A stretch of DNA of 64,000 nucleotides, from assembly GCF_016591975.1 (NCBI RefSeq), contig NZ_AP024169.1, positions 3,015,001-3,079,000 on the forward strand, read 5' to 3'. A program made the position numbers and the translations under genes. Source of the stretch: Anaeromicropila herbilytica (GTDB taxonomy: Bacteria; Bacillota; Clostridia; Lachnospirales; Lachnospiraceae). The notes under the pieces are model-generated. The model did no database searches and was not told the origin of the DNA. It saw only the letters and a program-made list of their open reading frames with translations. Below, one piece after another: positions 1 to 8,961 of the stretch. Each line of letters opens with the position of its first letter. Position 1 is the first letter of the stretch.

Positions 1-41
1 GTGACATCAACGTTTCACCATAAAAATGTCGCTTAAATATA

Positions 42-79
42 CTTAACCATTTATAATTGGTTTATTATAAATGGTTAAG
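42..79. repeat. Perfect inverted repeat downstream of mutS
   Basis: Two 16-base arms (42-57 and 64-79) are perfectly complementary around a 6-base loop. A smaller dyad, TATGCT-AA-AGCATA, lies at 93-106. The repeat sits just past the mutS stop and is a candidate transcript end, but the minus-strand transcript has no clear U tract after it. No gene is visible in 1-135. Confidence 0.5.
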
Positions 80-135
80 TTAATGATTAGAGTATGCTAA
101 AGCATAACTATCACATATTAAATTTAAATATATAA

Positions 136-2970
136 TTAAATCTGCTCTTTAATCCTTCTTTGCATCATATATAATTTATTCATTGCATCCATTGGTGTCA
201 TATTAGAGATATCTAGTTCTCTTAATTCTAATACAATCTCATCCACAGATTGATTGACCGAGAACAATGACATCTGATTTAGATCCAATTCTGATTTTTT
301 ACTTTTTACTAATGAATGATTAGAATGTATAGCATCCTTATTAGTTATGCTTTCATTCATAATATTATATGAATGAGATGTCATATAGTTACCATCTAAT
401 TGTGATGACATGCTCTCACAATTAGATGCATTTTCTCCTAATGTTACGTTTATGCTTTCCATTGAAGATTCTATATTTTCAGAAAGTTTATTGTTCGTTT
501 CATTCAAATCTTTTTTCACATCAATACATTTTGTTTGAATTGTAATATCATGCTCATTTAATTCATTTGCAATCTGTCTCGCTCTTTTTAGTACTGTCTC
601 TGGTACACCAGCTAACTTAGCAACCTGAATACCATAACTCTTATCAGCGCCACCTTGTACAATCTTACGAAGAAAAACAATGTCATCGCCTTGTTCTTTT
701 ACAGCGATACAGTAGTTATTTACACTGTCAAGTTTACCTTCTAATTCGGTCAATTCATGATAATGAGTAGCAAATAAAGTCTTCGCTCCTAGTAATCTTG
801 GATTACTGATATGTTCCACTACTGCCCATGCAATACTTAGTCCATCAAAGGTACTCGTTCCTCTTCCAATCTCATCCAATATTAAAAGACTATCTTTTGT
901 TGCATTACGCAGAATATTTGCAACCTCTGTCATTTCAACCATGAAAGTACTTTGGCCTGATGCAAGGTCATCACTCGCACCAACTCTAGTAAAGATACGA
1001 TCCACGATTCCAATATTTGCCGATGCTGCTGGAACAAAACTTCCAAGCTGTGCCATCAATACAATCAAAGCAGTCTGACGCATATAAGTAGACTTTCCTG
1101 CCATATTTGGTCCAGTAATAATGGAAACTCTATTCTTATCATTATTCAGATACGTATCATTCGAAACAAATAAATCATTTGATATCATTTTCTCAACTAC
1201 TGGATGTCTACCATCTTTGATATCTATAATACCCTCTTCATTTACTGTTGGTCTAACAAAATTATTATGTTCAGCAACATATGCTAAAGAAGAAAATACA
1301 TCTAATTTTGCAATTGCTTTTGCAGTGGTTTGAATTCGTAATACTTCCTTTGCAATACTTTCTCTTAATTCATTAAATAAATCATATTCTAAAGCAAATA
1401 GCTTATCTTCAGCACCAAGAATAATATCTTCTAATTCTTTTAGCTCAGGTGTTGTATATCGTTCTGCATTAGCAAGTGTCTGTTTTCTAGACCATGTGTC
1501 TGGAACTAGGTTCTGATACGAATTCGTTACTTCTAAGTAATAGCCAAATACTTTATTGTATTTAATCTTAAGATTTTTGATTCCAGTATTATCTCGTTCC
1601 TTGGCTTCAAGTTCTGCAAGCCATGTCTTTCCTTCTGTCTTCGCTTTTCTTAACTTGTCTACTTCTTCGCTATAGCCTTCTTTAATTATACCTCCTTCTT
1701 TTACTGCAATTGGAGGTTCCTCAATAATTGCTTTCTCAATTAGATCATGGATATCTTCTAATGGATCCAGATTCTTATGTATCTGCTTTAATAGATTCGA
1801 TTCCAATGGTTCTAATAGATAAGAAATATGAGGTAACATGGCAAGCGAAGACATAAATGCGACTAAATCTCTAGGGTTGGCATTCTTATAGCTAACCTTC
1901 ATAATAAGACGTTCTAGATCATATATCGGATTAAGATATTCTCGAATCTCTTCCCTCGTGATTAAATTATCATTCAACTCTTCTATCGCATCTAATCTTT
2001 GTTCAATTTCTTCTTTATCTATCAGTGGTTGCTCAATGTAGTTTCTTAGTAAACGAGCACCCATTGCTGTCTTAGTTTTATCTAATACCCATAATAATGA
2101 CCCACGCTTTTGTTTTTCACGAAGTGTATAATTAAGTTCTAGATTTCTTCTTGTCGAACTATCTAATAGCATATATTTGCTTGTAATATAAGGTGTTAGA
2201 TACGTTATATGACTTAATGAATTCTTCTGCGTTTCCATTAGGTACTGCATTATGCTACCAGCAGCTATAATGCCAATAGAGTAGTCTTTTAACCCAAGAC
2301 CATCCAAGGAAGATACTTTAAAATGATTTTTCAAGCTGCGAATGCATAATTCATCATCAAAGTACCAAGGTTCTAATGATGAAATAGCGATATTCAGACG
2401 GTTTTTTAGATCTTCAATATCAACTCCACTTACAAAAAAGGAGTCATTACAAATAATCTCAGTTGGTGAAAATTTATTGATTTCATCAATTAATTTTCTA
2501 TTTGAATCAACTTCAGTAAGGTAGTAATCACCAGTAGTTACATCAACAATTGAGATTCCATATTCATTATCAGTATGAACAATACTCATTAAGTAATTAT
2601 TCTTTGTCTCATCAAGCGTTCCAGTATTTAGATTGGTACCTGGAGTTACAATTCTAATTACTTCTCTCTTTACAATACCTTTAGCAGTCTTTGGATCTTC
2701 CACTTGCTCACAGATAGCAACTTTATAACCTTTACTAATTAATTTACTTAAATACCCTTCCACTGCATGATATGGGATTCCACACATCGGTGCACGTTCT
2801 TCTAATCCACAATTTTTACCAGTTAAGGTGATTTCTAATTCTTTTGATGCCGATATGGCATCCTCAAAGAACATTTCATAAAAATCTCCTAGTCGGTAGA
2901 ACAAAATACAATCTTTGTATTGTTCTTTGGTCTCCATATATTGTTTCATCATAGGAGTTAATTGTTCCAT
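136..2970 (-). CDS. mutS: DNA mismatch repair protein MutS
   Basis: MutS recognises base mismatches and small loops in newly replicated DNA and recruits MutL. The N-terminal mismatch-recognition domain carries the Phe-X-Glu motif in GDFYEMF (about residues 29-35). The core and lever domains follow, then the ABC-type ATPase with Walker A GPNMAGKS (620-627) and Walker B LDEIGRGTSTFDG (Asp699, Glu700). The protein has 944 residues against the usual 850-900. The excess is an Asn/Ser-rich, low-complexity linker at about 815-895, followed by QMSLF (899-903), a good match to the sliding-clamp-binding motif of MutS proteins, and a final helical tail. The start follows GAAAGGATG at a suitable distance. 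The gene begins 38 bases after a YesN-type regulator and could be partly cotranscribed with it. No mutL follows within the window. Family assignment is certain; the clamp motif is inferred from sequence. Confidence 0.98.
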   Translation of the reverse strand: MEQLTPMMKQYMETKEQYKDCILFYRLGDFYEMFFEDAISASKELEITLTGKNCGLEERAPMCGIPYHAVEGYLSKLISKGYKVAICEQVEDPKTAKGIVKREVIRIVTPGTNLNTGTLDETKNNYLMSIVHTDNEYGISIVDVTTGDYYLTEVDSNRKLIDEINKFSPTEIICNDSFFVSGVDIEDLKNRLNIAISSLEPWYFDDELCIRSLKNHFKVSSLDGLGLKDYSIGIIAAGSIMQYLMETQKNSLSHITYLTPYITSKYMLLDSSTRRNLELNYTLREKQKRGSLLWVLDKTKTAMGARLLRNYIEQPLIDKEEIEQRLDAIEELNDNLITREEIREYLNPIYDLERLIMKVSYKNANPRDLVAFMSSLAMLPHISYLLEPLESNLLKQIHKNLDPLEDIHDLIEKAIIEEPPIAVKEGGIIKEGYSEEVDKLRKAKTEGKTWLAELEAKERDNTGIKNLKIKYNKVFGYYLEVTNSYQNLVPDTWSRKQTLANAERYTTPELKELEDIILGAEDKLFALEYDLFNELRESIAKEVLRIQTTAKAIAKLDVFSSLAYVAEHNNFVRPTVNEEGIIDIKDGRHPVVEKMISNDLFVSNDTYLNNDKNRVSIITGPNMAGKSTYMRQTALIVLMAQLGSFVPAASANIGIVDRIFTRVGASDDLASGQSTFMVEMTEVANILRNATKDSLLILDEIGRGTSTFDGLSIAWAVVEHISNPRLLGAKTLFATHYHELTELEGKLDSVNNYCIAVKEQGDDIVFLRKIVQGGADKSYGIQVAKLAGVPETVLKRARQIANELNEHDITIQTKCIDVKKDLNETNNKLSENIESSMESINVTLGENASNCESMSSQLDGNYMTSHSYNIMNESITNKDAIHSNHSLVKSKKSELDLNQMSLFSVNQSVDEIVLELRELDISNMTPMDAMNKLYMMQRRIKEQI

Positions 2971-3008
2971 CTATTTACATCCTTTCAATAGCAGTTTTGT
3001 ACTTACTT

Positions 3009-4583
3009 TTACTCATCATTGTCTTTCATCAGTTTACGATATTCTGCAGGACTATAACCTACATAACGTTTAAATTTACGATGAAAATAGTCTAGATTTT
3101 TATAGCCAACATTCTCTGCTATTTCATAAACTTTTAATCGGTCTTCTAATACAAGTTCCTTCGCATAATTAATTCTAACTTTATCCACATAAGAATTAAA
3201 ATTAACACCCATATTCTTTGTAAATACTTTACCTAAATAGGCGCTATTGTATCCAAATACTGCTGCAATAGTCTCTAGCTTTAGATTTTTTCTAAAGTTC
3301 AAGTCAATATAATGGAGTATATCGGATAGAATACTTTCACAAGTAGAATTACCAATTGCTTTAATAATTTGTACCATTTGATCTTCTACATAGTGTATAA
3401 TTTCATATAAAAAGTTCATCTTTTGAATAGTTGCTATAATATCTGTATTGCTATCTAACTGAATATCACATTTTTTGTAGTCATGTTTGACATCATGTTT
3501 AATATGAAGAAAGATACCAGTAATAAAATTTTTAATACTATCTTCCGAATGATAGGATTGCATTAAATTTTGATTCAATATTTGCAATGTTTCTTTAATT
3601 CCAGCACGATTATAGCTTTCGATATTCTTATACAACATGTCATGATATTTACTACTTTCTATTTCAGTAACATCATATGCCATATCCTTTTCTAATTGAT
3701 AATTGCTTTCTTCAATTACAAAATGATCTTTTGGAGTAAAAAACTTTCGATCCATTATCATTCTACATGTTTTATAGGAATTATGAATTTCATTTAAATT
3801 GGTAACAATCTTACCAGCCACGATAAAAGACATTCCTCTTGTTGCATTTTCCATTACTTCAAATGATTCAATGACTCTCGATATACGATGAATTAATGTT
3901 TCCCCTTTGATTAACAGTACATTGGTGTTATCAATCACGACATGTTCCAAATCACTTAGATCATTATTATACAAGTGAAATAAGCTTTGAATATCGTTCT
4001 CTCCAAAAAGATGTTCTACATTAGATGAAAGTTGCTCAATTAATAGCACTCTATAACAAGATCTATTTAAATCTAAATGTTTCAATTCTAAATTCTTGTC
4101 CGCATCCTCAAGTACTGCTTGATTCTGACGTCCTAGAATAATATCTCTTAATATACTTCCTCTTGCTTTTATAAAATACTGTTGTGCAAGTCCTTTTTCT
4201 TGCTTATCTTTCATAATCAATCGATAAACATTGGTAACCGCATTCGTTAGCTCATCTTCATCAATTGGCTTTAATAAATAATAGTCTATTCCATAAGGAA
4301 TCGCACTTTTTGCATATTCAAAATCAGAGTAACCACTTAGTATTATTATCTTTCCTTTATACCCTTGTTCTCTAGCATGTTTGGCTACTTGTATTCCTTG
4401 CATCTTAGGCATCTGTATATCCAATAAAACTAAATCAGGATTTTCTTTCATTATGCCTTCTAGACAAGCAACTCCATTCCCAGCTTCACCACAGATATCA
4501 AAACCAAGTTCTTTCCAATCTATGATATTTTTAAGTCCTTGTCTAACATTTATCTCATCATCCGCTATGAATACTTTCATCAT
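3009..4583 (-). CDS. YesN-type response regulator, AraC family
   Basis: This is a DNA-binding regulator activated by phosphorylation. The N-terminal receiver domain (1-120) has the acidic pair Asp8/Asp9, phospho-acceptor Asp55 in LLDIQMP, Ser83 and Lys105 (LLKP). A roughly 280-residue middle region without a clear domain follows. The C-terminal 100 residues form a two-helix-turn-helix AraC/XylS domain, ending in the usual VGY/PAEYRK signature. The start overlaps the end of the sensor kinase by 26 bases, so the two are translationally coupled. In Firmicutes such YesM/YesN pairs commonly control sugar uptake operons. Here the neighbours are mutS and rnhA, so the target genes cannot be read from context. 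The ATG at 4580 is an equally possible start. Confidence 0.93.
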   Translation of the reverse strand: MMKVFIADDEINVRQGLKNIIDWKELGFDICGEAGNGVACLEGIMKENPDLVLLDIQMPKMQGIQVAKHAREQGYKGKIIILSGYSDFEYAKSAIPYGIDYYLLKPIDEDELTNAVTNVYRLIMKDKQEKGLAQQYFIKARGSILRDIILGRQNQAVLEDADKNLELKHLDLNRSCYRVLLIEQLSSNVEHLFGENDIQSLFHLYNNDLSDLEHVVIDNTNVLLIKGETLIHRISRVIESFEVMENATRGMSFIVAGKIVTNLNEIHNSYKTCRMIMDRKFFTPKDHFVIEESNYQLEKDMAYDVTEIESSKYHDMLYKNIESYNRAGIKETLQILNQNLMQSYHSEDSIKNFITGIFLHIKHDVKHDYKKCDIQLDSNTDIIATIQKMNFLYEIIHYVEDQMVQIIKAIGNSTCESILSDILHYIDLNFRKNLKLETIAAVFGYNSAYLGKVFTKNMGVNFNSYVDKVRINYAKELVLEDRLKVYEIAENVGYKNLDYFHRKFKRYVGYSPAEYRKLMKDNDE

Positions 4584-6381
4584 TATCTAACCTCCAGTCA
4601 AAGTCAAGCGGTAAATTAAGCGATACCTTTGTTCCTTCACCGTCATTGCTTTGAATCTTTATACCATAATCTCTTCCGTAAAATAATTTTATTCTTTGAT
4701 TGATATTGTATAATCCAATACTTGATTTATTGCTTATTTTCGATGAATTTACATCAACTAATATCCTTGAAAGCTCATCACTTGGTATTCCAGTACCATT
4801 ATCCTCTATATCAATTATTAATTCAGTACTTTCTTTTTTGATTAATATATTAATTCTACCACCTGACTCTATATCAGCTAAACCGTGTAAAATTGAATTT
4901 TCTATGATTGGCTGTAAAAGTAAAGGTAAAATTCGATAATTTTCTGTATCAATCGTTTTATCTACATCAATCTCATAATTAAATTTTTCTTCAAATCGTA
5001 GCATAATAATACTTAAATATATTTGAATATACTCTAATTCCGAGAAAAGTGTTGCAGGTTTTTTACTACTCTCTAGTACATAACGCATTGATTTACCTAA
5101 TAATTTGATAGCATTGGCTACTTCTCTGGCACCTACATTAAAAGCCTTCATTCGAATCGTTTCTAAAGTGTTGTATAAGAAATGTGGATTTATCTGATTC
5201 GATAGCATCTCAAATTCCATTCTTTGTTGATGATTAATGAGCTTTTGCTTACTAATTCTCTCATTATAGATCTCCATATCCATTTTCTTAATACTTTCAA
5301 TCATTGTTGTTAAATCTTGATATACCTCAAATAATTCATCTTTTCCGTTTATTTGTTCGGTTATATTGTAGTCCCCATTGCTTACCTTGTGCATATCACG
5401 CCGTAAAGTTAGTATTCTTTCACTAAAGGTACGCGTATATACTGCTATCATAGTAAAAGGTACAATTGCACAAATAATAATAATAATCGAACATATCAAG
5501 GTGATATTGGAAAGATCTGAAATAACACCAGTGTCAACCGTTGCTATATATAATTTATCCGAACTCCAAACGGGTACTTGAGTTGTTATTTTTAATAAAC
5601 CATCTTGATTATTATATCTTTTTTTTCCATACATTTTAAAATAATCTTTTGAATAATCTATATCTATTCCAAGTGATTTTCCAATGTTCTCTTTTGAACT
5701 TGAGTAAAAAATAGGGTTATCATTCACAGATATATCTGTTAACATCAGATTATTTCCTATTCTTGATTTCAAATAGTTTTTACTAATATCGATTGTTAAT
5801 ATAGCTACTTTATTGGCTTTCACAAGTGGAATCTTACGTACATGCCTTAATAAATATAAACTATTTTTTGCACGATCTTTCTTTTCAACTGTCATCCAAA
5901 TGTAGGACGAAGATTTCATTGCTCTTTTATACCATTCATTTTCTCGTACTTCTTTTGTAACCTTTTTAATATTACCATAGTTAGTTATTGAATCATTATC
6001 AACATAGATATTAATATCGAATATCTCCGTATAATTCTTTAAGTAAGTTGTGATCTTACTATAATTACGAATTGCATCGTAATAATCTTTGTCACTCTTA
6101 TAATCTTTCGATATTATATTTTTCAATATCTCATCATTAAAAAGATTATCTGAAAGATTAGATATTGAGGTTGTAACGTCAAGCATTATGCTTCTAACAC
6201 GTGTATTGTCATATTCCACTTGCGATACATGTTGTTTTGTAATTATATTTCTTGTTGTATAAATAAGTGAAATACCAATTACAAAAACTGGTATGAACGC
6301 TGCGATAATGTAAACAATATATAATTGCTTTTTTATCTTCATTTTATTTAAATAGCTAAATAGCTTTTTAGAATTTCGAAT
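4558..6381 (-). CDS. YesM-type membrane sensor histidine kinase
   Basis: This membrane histidine kinase partners the regulator that overlaps its 3' end. A transmembrane helix lies near the N terminus (LYIVYIIAAFIPVFVIGISL), followed by an extracytoplasmic sensor region of about 240 residues, a second helix (IIIIICAIVPFTMIAVYT), a HAMP linker, the His_kinase motif NPHFLYNTLE with its acceptor His, and an HATPase_c domain (N box IIENSILHG, G1 box DNGTGIP, G2 SSIGLYN). The start is unusual. The longest frame opens with TTG at 6411 but has no ribosome site there. An excellent AGGAGGT lies inside that frame at 6388-6394, and the only start-like codon at the right distance is ATT at 6379-6381. The first in-frame ATG (6342) is about 45 bases from the site. 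I therefore place the start at the ATT, with moderate confidence for the start and high confidence for the function. Confidence 0.9.
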   Translation of the reverse strand: MRNSKKLFSYLNKMKIKKQLYIVYIIAAFIPVFVIGISLIYTTRNIITKQHVSQVEYDNTRVRSIMLDVTTSISNLSDNLFNDEILKNIISKDYKSDKDYYDAIRNYSKITTYLKNYTEIFDINIYVDNDSITNYGNIKKVTKEVRENEWYKRAMKSSSYIWMTVEKKDRAKNSLYLLRHVRKIPLVKANKVAILTIDISKNYLKSRIGNNLMLTDISVNDNPIFYSSSKENIGKSLGIDIDYSKDYFKMYGKKRYNNQDGLLKITTQVPVWSSDKLYIATVDTGVISDLSNITLICSIIIIICAIVPFTMIAVYTRTFSERILTLRRDMHKVSNGDYNITEQINGKDELFEVYQDLTTMIESIKKMDMEIYNERISKQKLINHQQRMEFEMLSNQINPHFLYNTLETIRMKAFNVGAREVANAIKLLGKSMRYVLESSKKPATLFSELEYIQIYLSIIMLRFEEKFNYEIDVDKTIDTENYRILPLLLQPIIENSILHGLADIESGGRINILIKKESTELIIDIEDNGTGIPSDELSRILVDVNSSKISNKSSIGLYNINQRIKLFYGRDYGIKIQSNDGEGTKVSLNLPLDFDWRLDNDESIHSG

Positions 6382-6452
6382 ACTATTACCTCCTAAGTTA
6401 CAACTATTCAAATATCATATTTGTAACTGAATAGCCACCTTTATTCTTATTT

Positions 6453-6481
6453 ATTTTATTGTAGATATCTAAATTTGTCAA
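6453..6481 (-). promoter_or_regulatory. Sigma-A promoter of the YesM/YesN pair
   Basis: Perfect -35 TTGACA (6481-6476), 17-base spacer, -10 TAAAAT (6458-6453), all on the minus strand. Transcription would begin near 6446, about 65 bases before the proposed ATT start and only about 35 bases before the TTG at 6411. The region between the kinase and rnhA holds only this promoter and the terminator below. Confidence 0.8.
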
Positions 6482-6548
6482 TTCAAAGCGATAATTTTAC
6501 CTTTCTTTCAACAAAATTACCAATAACATTGAACATATATTTAATTAA

Positions 6549-6598
6549 TCGAGTAAGAGGCTACTTAAGCTTAAATCTTAAGTAGCCTCTTACTTTTT
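6549..6598. terminator. Strong hairpin downstream of rnhA
   Basis: The arms AAGAGGCTACTTAAG and CTTAAGTAGCCTCTT form a 15-bp stem around a short loop. A T-rich tail follows on the plus strand. On the minus strand, the direction of rnhA transcription, an A tract precedes it and only a weak T run follows. It is the likely end of the MutS-like/rnhA transcript. Confidence 0.6.
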
Positions 6599-6624
6599 GA
6601 TTTTCCAATTTCGAATAATTAAAC

Positions 6625-7101
6625 CTATTCTTCTATGACATCGTCTAACAAATTAGATCCATCTGCCGCCGTTGTTGCTAAAACATCGCATCTCTCATTT
6701 TGTGGATGTCCGGCATGTCCTTTTACCCAGATAAAAGTGACATTATGATTATTTTTCGCAGCTAAAAGACGTTTCCATAAGTCAACATTTTTTACTGGCT
6801 CATTTTTACCACGTTTCCATCCTTTTTTTATCCATCCATCTAACCAATGTTCATTAAACGCTTTAATTACATATTGAGAATCTGAATATAAATTCACATC
6901 GCATGGCTTTGTTAGTGCTTCCAAACCAATGATTGCAGCCATTAACTCCATACGATTATTCGTAGTTTTTTTATATCCAGCTGAATATTCTCTTATATGC
7001 TTTGCCCCTTTTGGATCAATATATTCAATAACAGCTCCATAGCCTCCAGGTCCATCTGGATTACCTCTAGCTGAACCATCCGTATATACATTTACTTGCA
7101 T
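6625..7101 (-). CDS. rnhA: Ribonuclease HI
   Basis: Ribonuclease HI cuts the RNA strand of RNA:DNA hybrids, for example R-loops and Okazaki primers. All four metal-binding acidic residues are in place: Asp8 (YTDGSARGNP), Glu52 (NNRMEL), Asp74 (YSDSQYV) and Asp139 (NERCDVLA). His129 in GHAGHPQNE lies in the flexible catalytic loop. At 158 residues it has the E. coli-type length, with the basic handle region (GWIKKGWKRGKNEP) and no N-terminal hybrid-binding domain. It lies 55 bases after the membrane MutS-like gene and probably shares its transcript. A type II enzyme, rnhB, is encoded separately at 24.7-25.5 kb. Confidence 0.97.
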   Translation of the reverse strand: MQVNVYTDGSARGNPDGPGGYGAVIEYIDPKGAKHIREYSAGYKKTTNNRMELMAAIIGLEALTKPCDVNLYSDSQYVIKAFNEHWLDGWIKKGWKRGKNEPVKNVDLWKRLLAAKNNHNVTFIWVKGHAGHPQNERCDVLATTAADGSNLLDDVIEE

Positions 7102-7156
7102 TTAACATTTCATCCTTTCATGTTATAACTTTTATGAAACACTTTACATTCTAGAT

Positions 7157-8827
7157 CTATAGTATTTTCCAACTTCCTTCTTCTAAGAAACGATTTGCTT
7201 GTTCCGTTGCTTTTGTTATAATCTCTTCTTTATAACCAATCATCGCAAGTAATTTTATCGCATTCTTTGTAACTGCTCTTCCTTTATGAAGTTTATAATC
7301 AAAAACAATTGCATTTTCTTTTACTTCTTCACTAAAATGATAATTTGAATAATAATGTTCTAGAATATGAGTTAATTCAATATCATGAGTTGCAGCAAAT
7401 GCAATTGCGTTGTTATTAGAAAAGCTCTTAAGAATCTGTGCAGAAGCTGCAATTCTCTCAAGTGTATTAGTGCCTCTTAATACCTCATCAACAAAGCATA
7501 ATACTGGGATATCTGCTTCCACACTATCAAGGATTCTCTTTAGTGATTTAATCTCAACAATATAATAACTCTCATTACTAAACAGATCATCTTTTAAAGC
7601 CATTGAGGAATATACTTTAAAAAAACTGGCTTTATAATATTTACTTACACTTGTATATATTGTCTGAGATAGAACTGCATTAATAGCCATTGTTCTTAAA
7701 AACGTTGATTTACCAGATGCATTGGAACCAGTTATCAACACACATTGTTCTGTATTAATAGAATTCATGATTGGTTCATCGATAAGTGGATGATAAACGT
7801 CTTCAACTGATAATATTGGTTTCTTCCCTTTTACTAAGATTGGCTCAACCGTTTGTCCCATCATCGTACGGAAGGATGCAACTGCAATCATACTGTCTAA
7901 GAATCCCATTGTTTCAAACATAGCAAATAATTCTTTTTTATTCTTTTGAACTAGATATAACATATTATTAAATTTAATCAAGTCTACATGAAATAAGATT
8001 CGAACATAATCAATAATTAATTCTGATAAGTCACCGCTCATATTATTTCCACTTGATAATAGAAATGTTCTTTTACGAAAACTATGAAACTTCTTCATAC
8101 TACTTTCTAATTCATCTTTGTACTTTTGGAGTTCTGGAGCATCAATTTTACGCATCTCATCAACACTATCGAGTAATTTCACGATATATGAAAAAACAGT
8201 AATATAAGGTTCTATCTCCGCTTTATACTTATAGTATCTTATAATATTTAATGCTAAAAATATTATAATTGGTGCAACGGACGCTGCTCCAATAATAAAT
8301 GCAGATATCAAGGATAATATCAATCCCGAAGCCATTAAAATGTGTGGTATATTGGTTCTTTTCTTAAGCTGATTCACTCGGTCAAGATATTCAAAAACAG
8401 ATAACTTCTTTACTTTACCCATCTTACTAAATGTAGATTGCATCTGAATTCTTTTCTCTGCATTCGTTTCAAAAAAACGAATCACCTCGTTACGCTCCTT
8501 AAGTGGCTCTATTGTATACTTTACCTTTCGTAACAAGCTATATAGATATTCTTCACCCAAAGCAGATGATGTATTATTCATCAACATATAGATTTGGTCC
8601 ATATCAAGGTCGCTCCAAGTAATATCATCGATATCATATTGATCTTTCTTGGTATTGTAGAACCATTTTAATGCTTCAAATTTCTCACTTGTATATTCTT
8701 CATCAGGTACTTGACCCCACTCTTTTTTTAATTTTATCAAGGCTCTTTCTTTGCTTGCTTTTTCATCATAAATATTTTTTATGAAAAGCAAAAGTAAGCC
8801 TATACCTATTATTATTAAATACTCCAT
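7157..8827 (-). CDS. Membrane-anchored MutS-family ATPase
   Basis: This protein of 556 residues has the C-terminal MutS ATPase but is not a mismatch-repair MutS. It shows Walker A TGSNASGKST, a signature segment around DDLFSNESYY, and Walker B FVDEVLRGTNTLERIA, followed by the conserved ATHDIELT. It lacks the Phe-X-Glu mismatch-reading domain of MutS and the Smr nuclease tail of MutS2. Hydrophobic segments occur at the N terminus (YLIIIGIGLLLLFI) and near 165-195 (two adjacent stretches), so it is predicted to sit in the membrane with the ATPase in the cytoplasm. Similar MutS-related membrane proteins are common in Clostridia but their role is not established. It is probably cotranscribed with rnhA, which would fit a nucleic-acid task, but that is only inference from position. 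Confidence 0.85.
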   Translation of the reverse strand: MEYLIIIGIGLLLLFIKNIYDEKASKERALIKLKKEWGQVPDEEYTSEKFEALKWFYNTKKDQYDIDDITWSDLDMDQIYMLMNNTSSALGEEYLYSLLRKVKYTIEPLKERNEVIRFFETNAEKRIQMQSTFSKMGKVKKLSVFEYLDRVNQLKKRTNIPHILMASGLILSLISAFIIGAASVAPIIIFLALNIIRYYKYKAEIEPYITVFSYIVKLLDSVDEMRKIDAPELQKYKDELESSMKKFHSFRKRTFLLSSGNNMSGDLSELIIDYVRILFHVDLIKFNNMLYLVQKNKKELFAMFETMGFLDSMIAVASFRTMMGQTVEPILVKGKKPILSVEDVYHPLIDEPIMNSINTEQCVLITGSNASGKSTFLRTMAINAVLSQTIYTSVSKYYKASFFKVYSSMALKDDLFSNESYYIVEIKSLKRILDSVEADIPVLCFVDEVLRGTNTLERIAASAQILKSFSNNNAIAFAATHDIELTHILEHYYSNYHFSEEVKENAIVFDYKLHKGRAVTKNAIKLLAMIGYKEEIITKATEQANRFLEEGSWKIL

Positions 8828-8911
8828 ATCAATCTCCTATCTGTGGCTTTATTTTATCTATTGTAGCATATTTTTAGAAAAAAAATAGATATATTCATAA
8901 ATCTTAACAAT

Positions 8912-8948
8912 AAAAATCTGCCTATGAGTATTGAAACTCAAAGGCAGA
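8912..8948 (-). terminator. Rho-independent terminator of the NlpC/P60 gene
   Basis: On the minus strand the arms TCTGCCT-TTGAGT and ACTCAT-AGGCAGA form a stem, followed directly by a TTTTTA run. It begins about 13 bases past the stop codon. Confidence 0.85.
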
Positions 8949-8961
8949 ATATAGTCTATTA

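Noticed and set aside
7157..8827. MutS2 (recombination suppressor/ribosome rescue)
   Set aside because: No KOW or Smr domain and too short; membrane segments do not fit MutS2.
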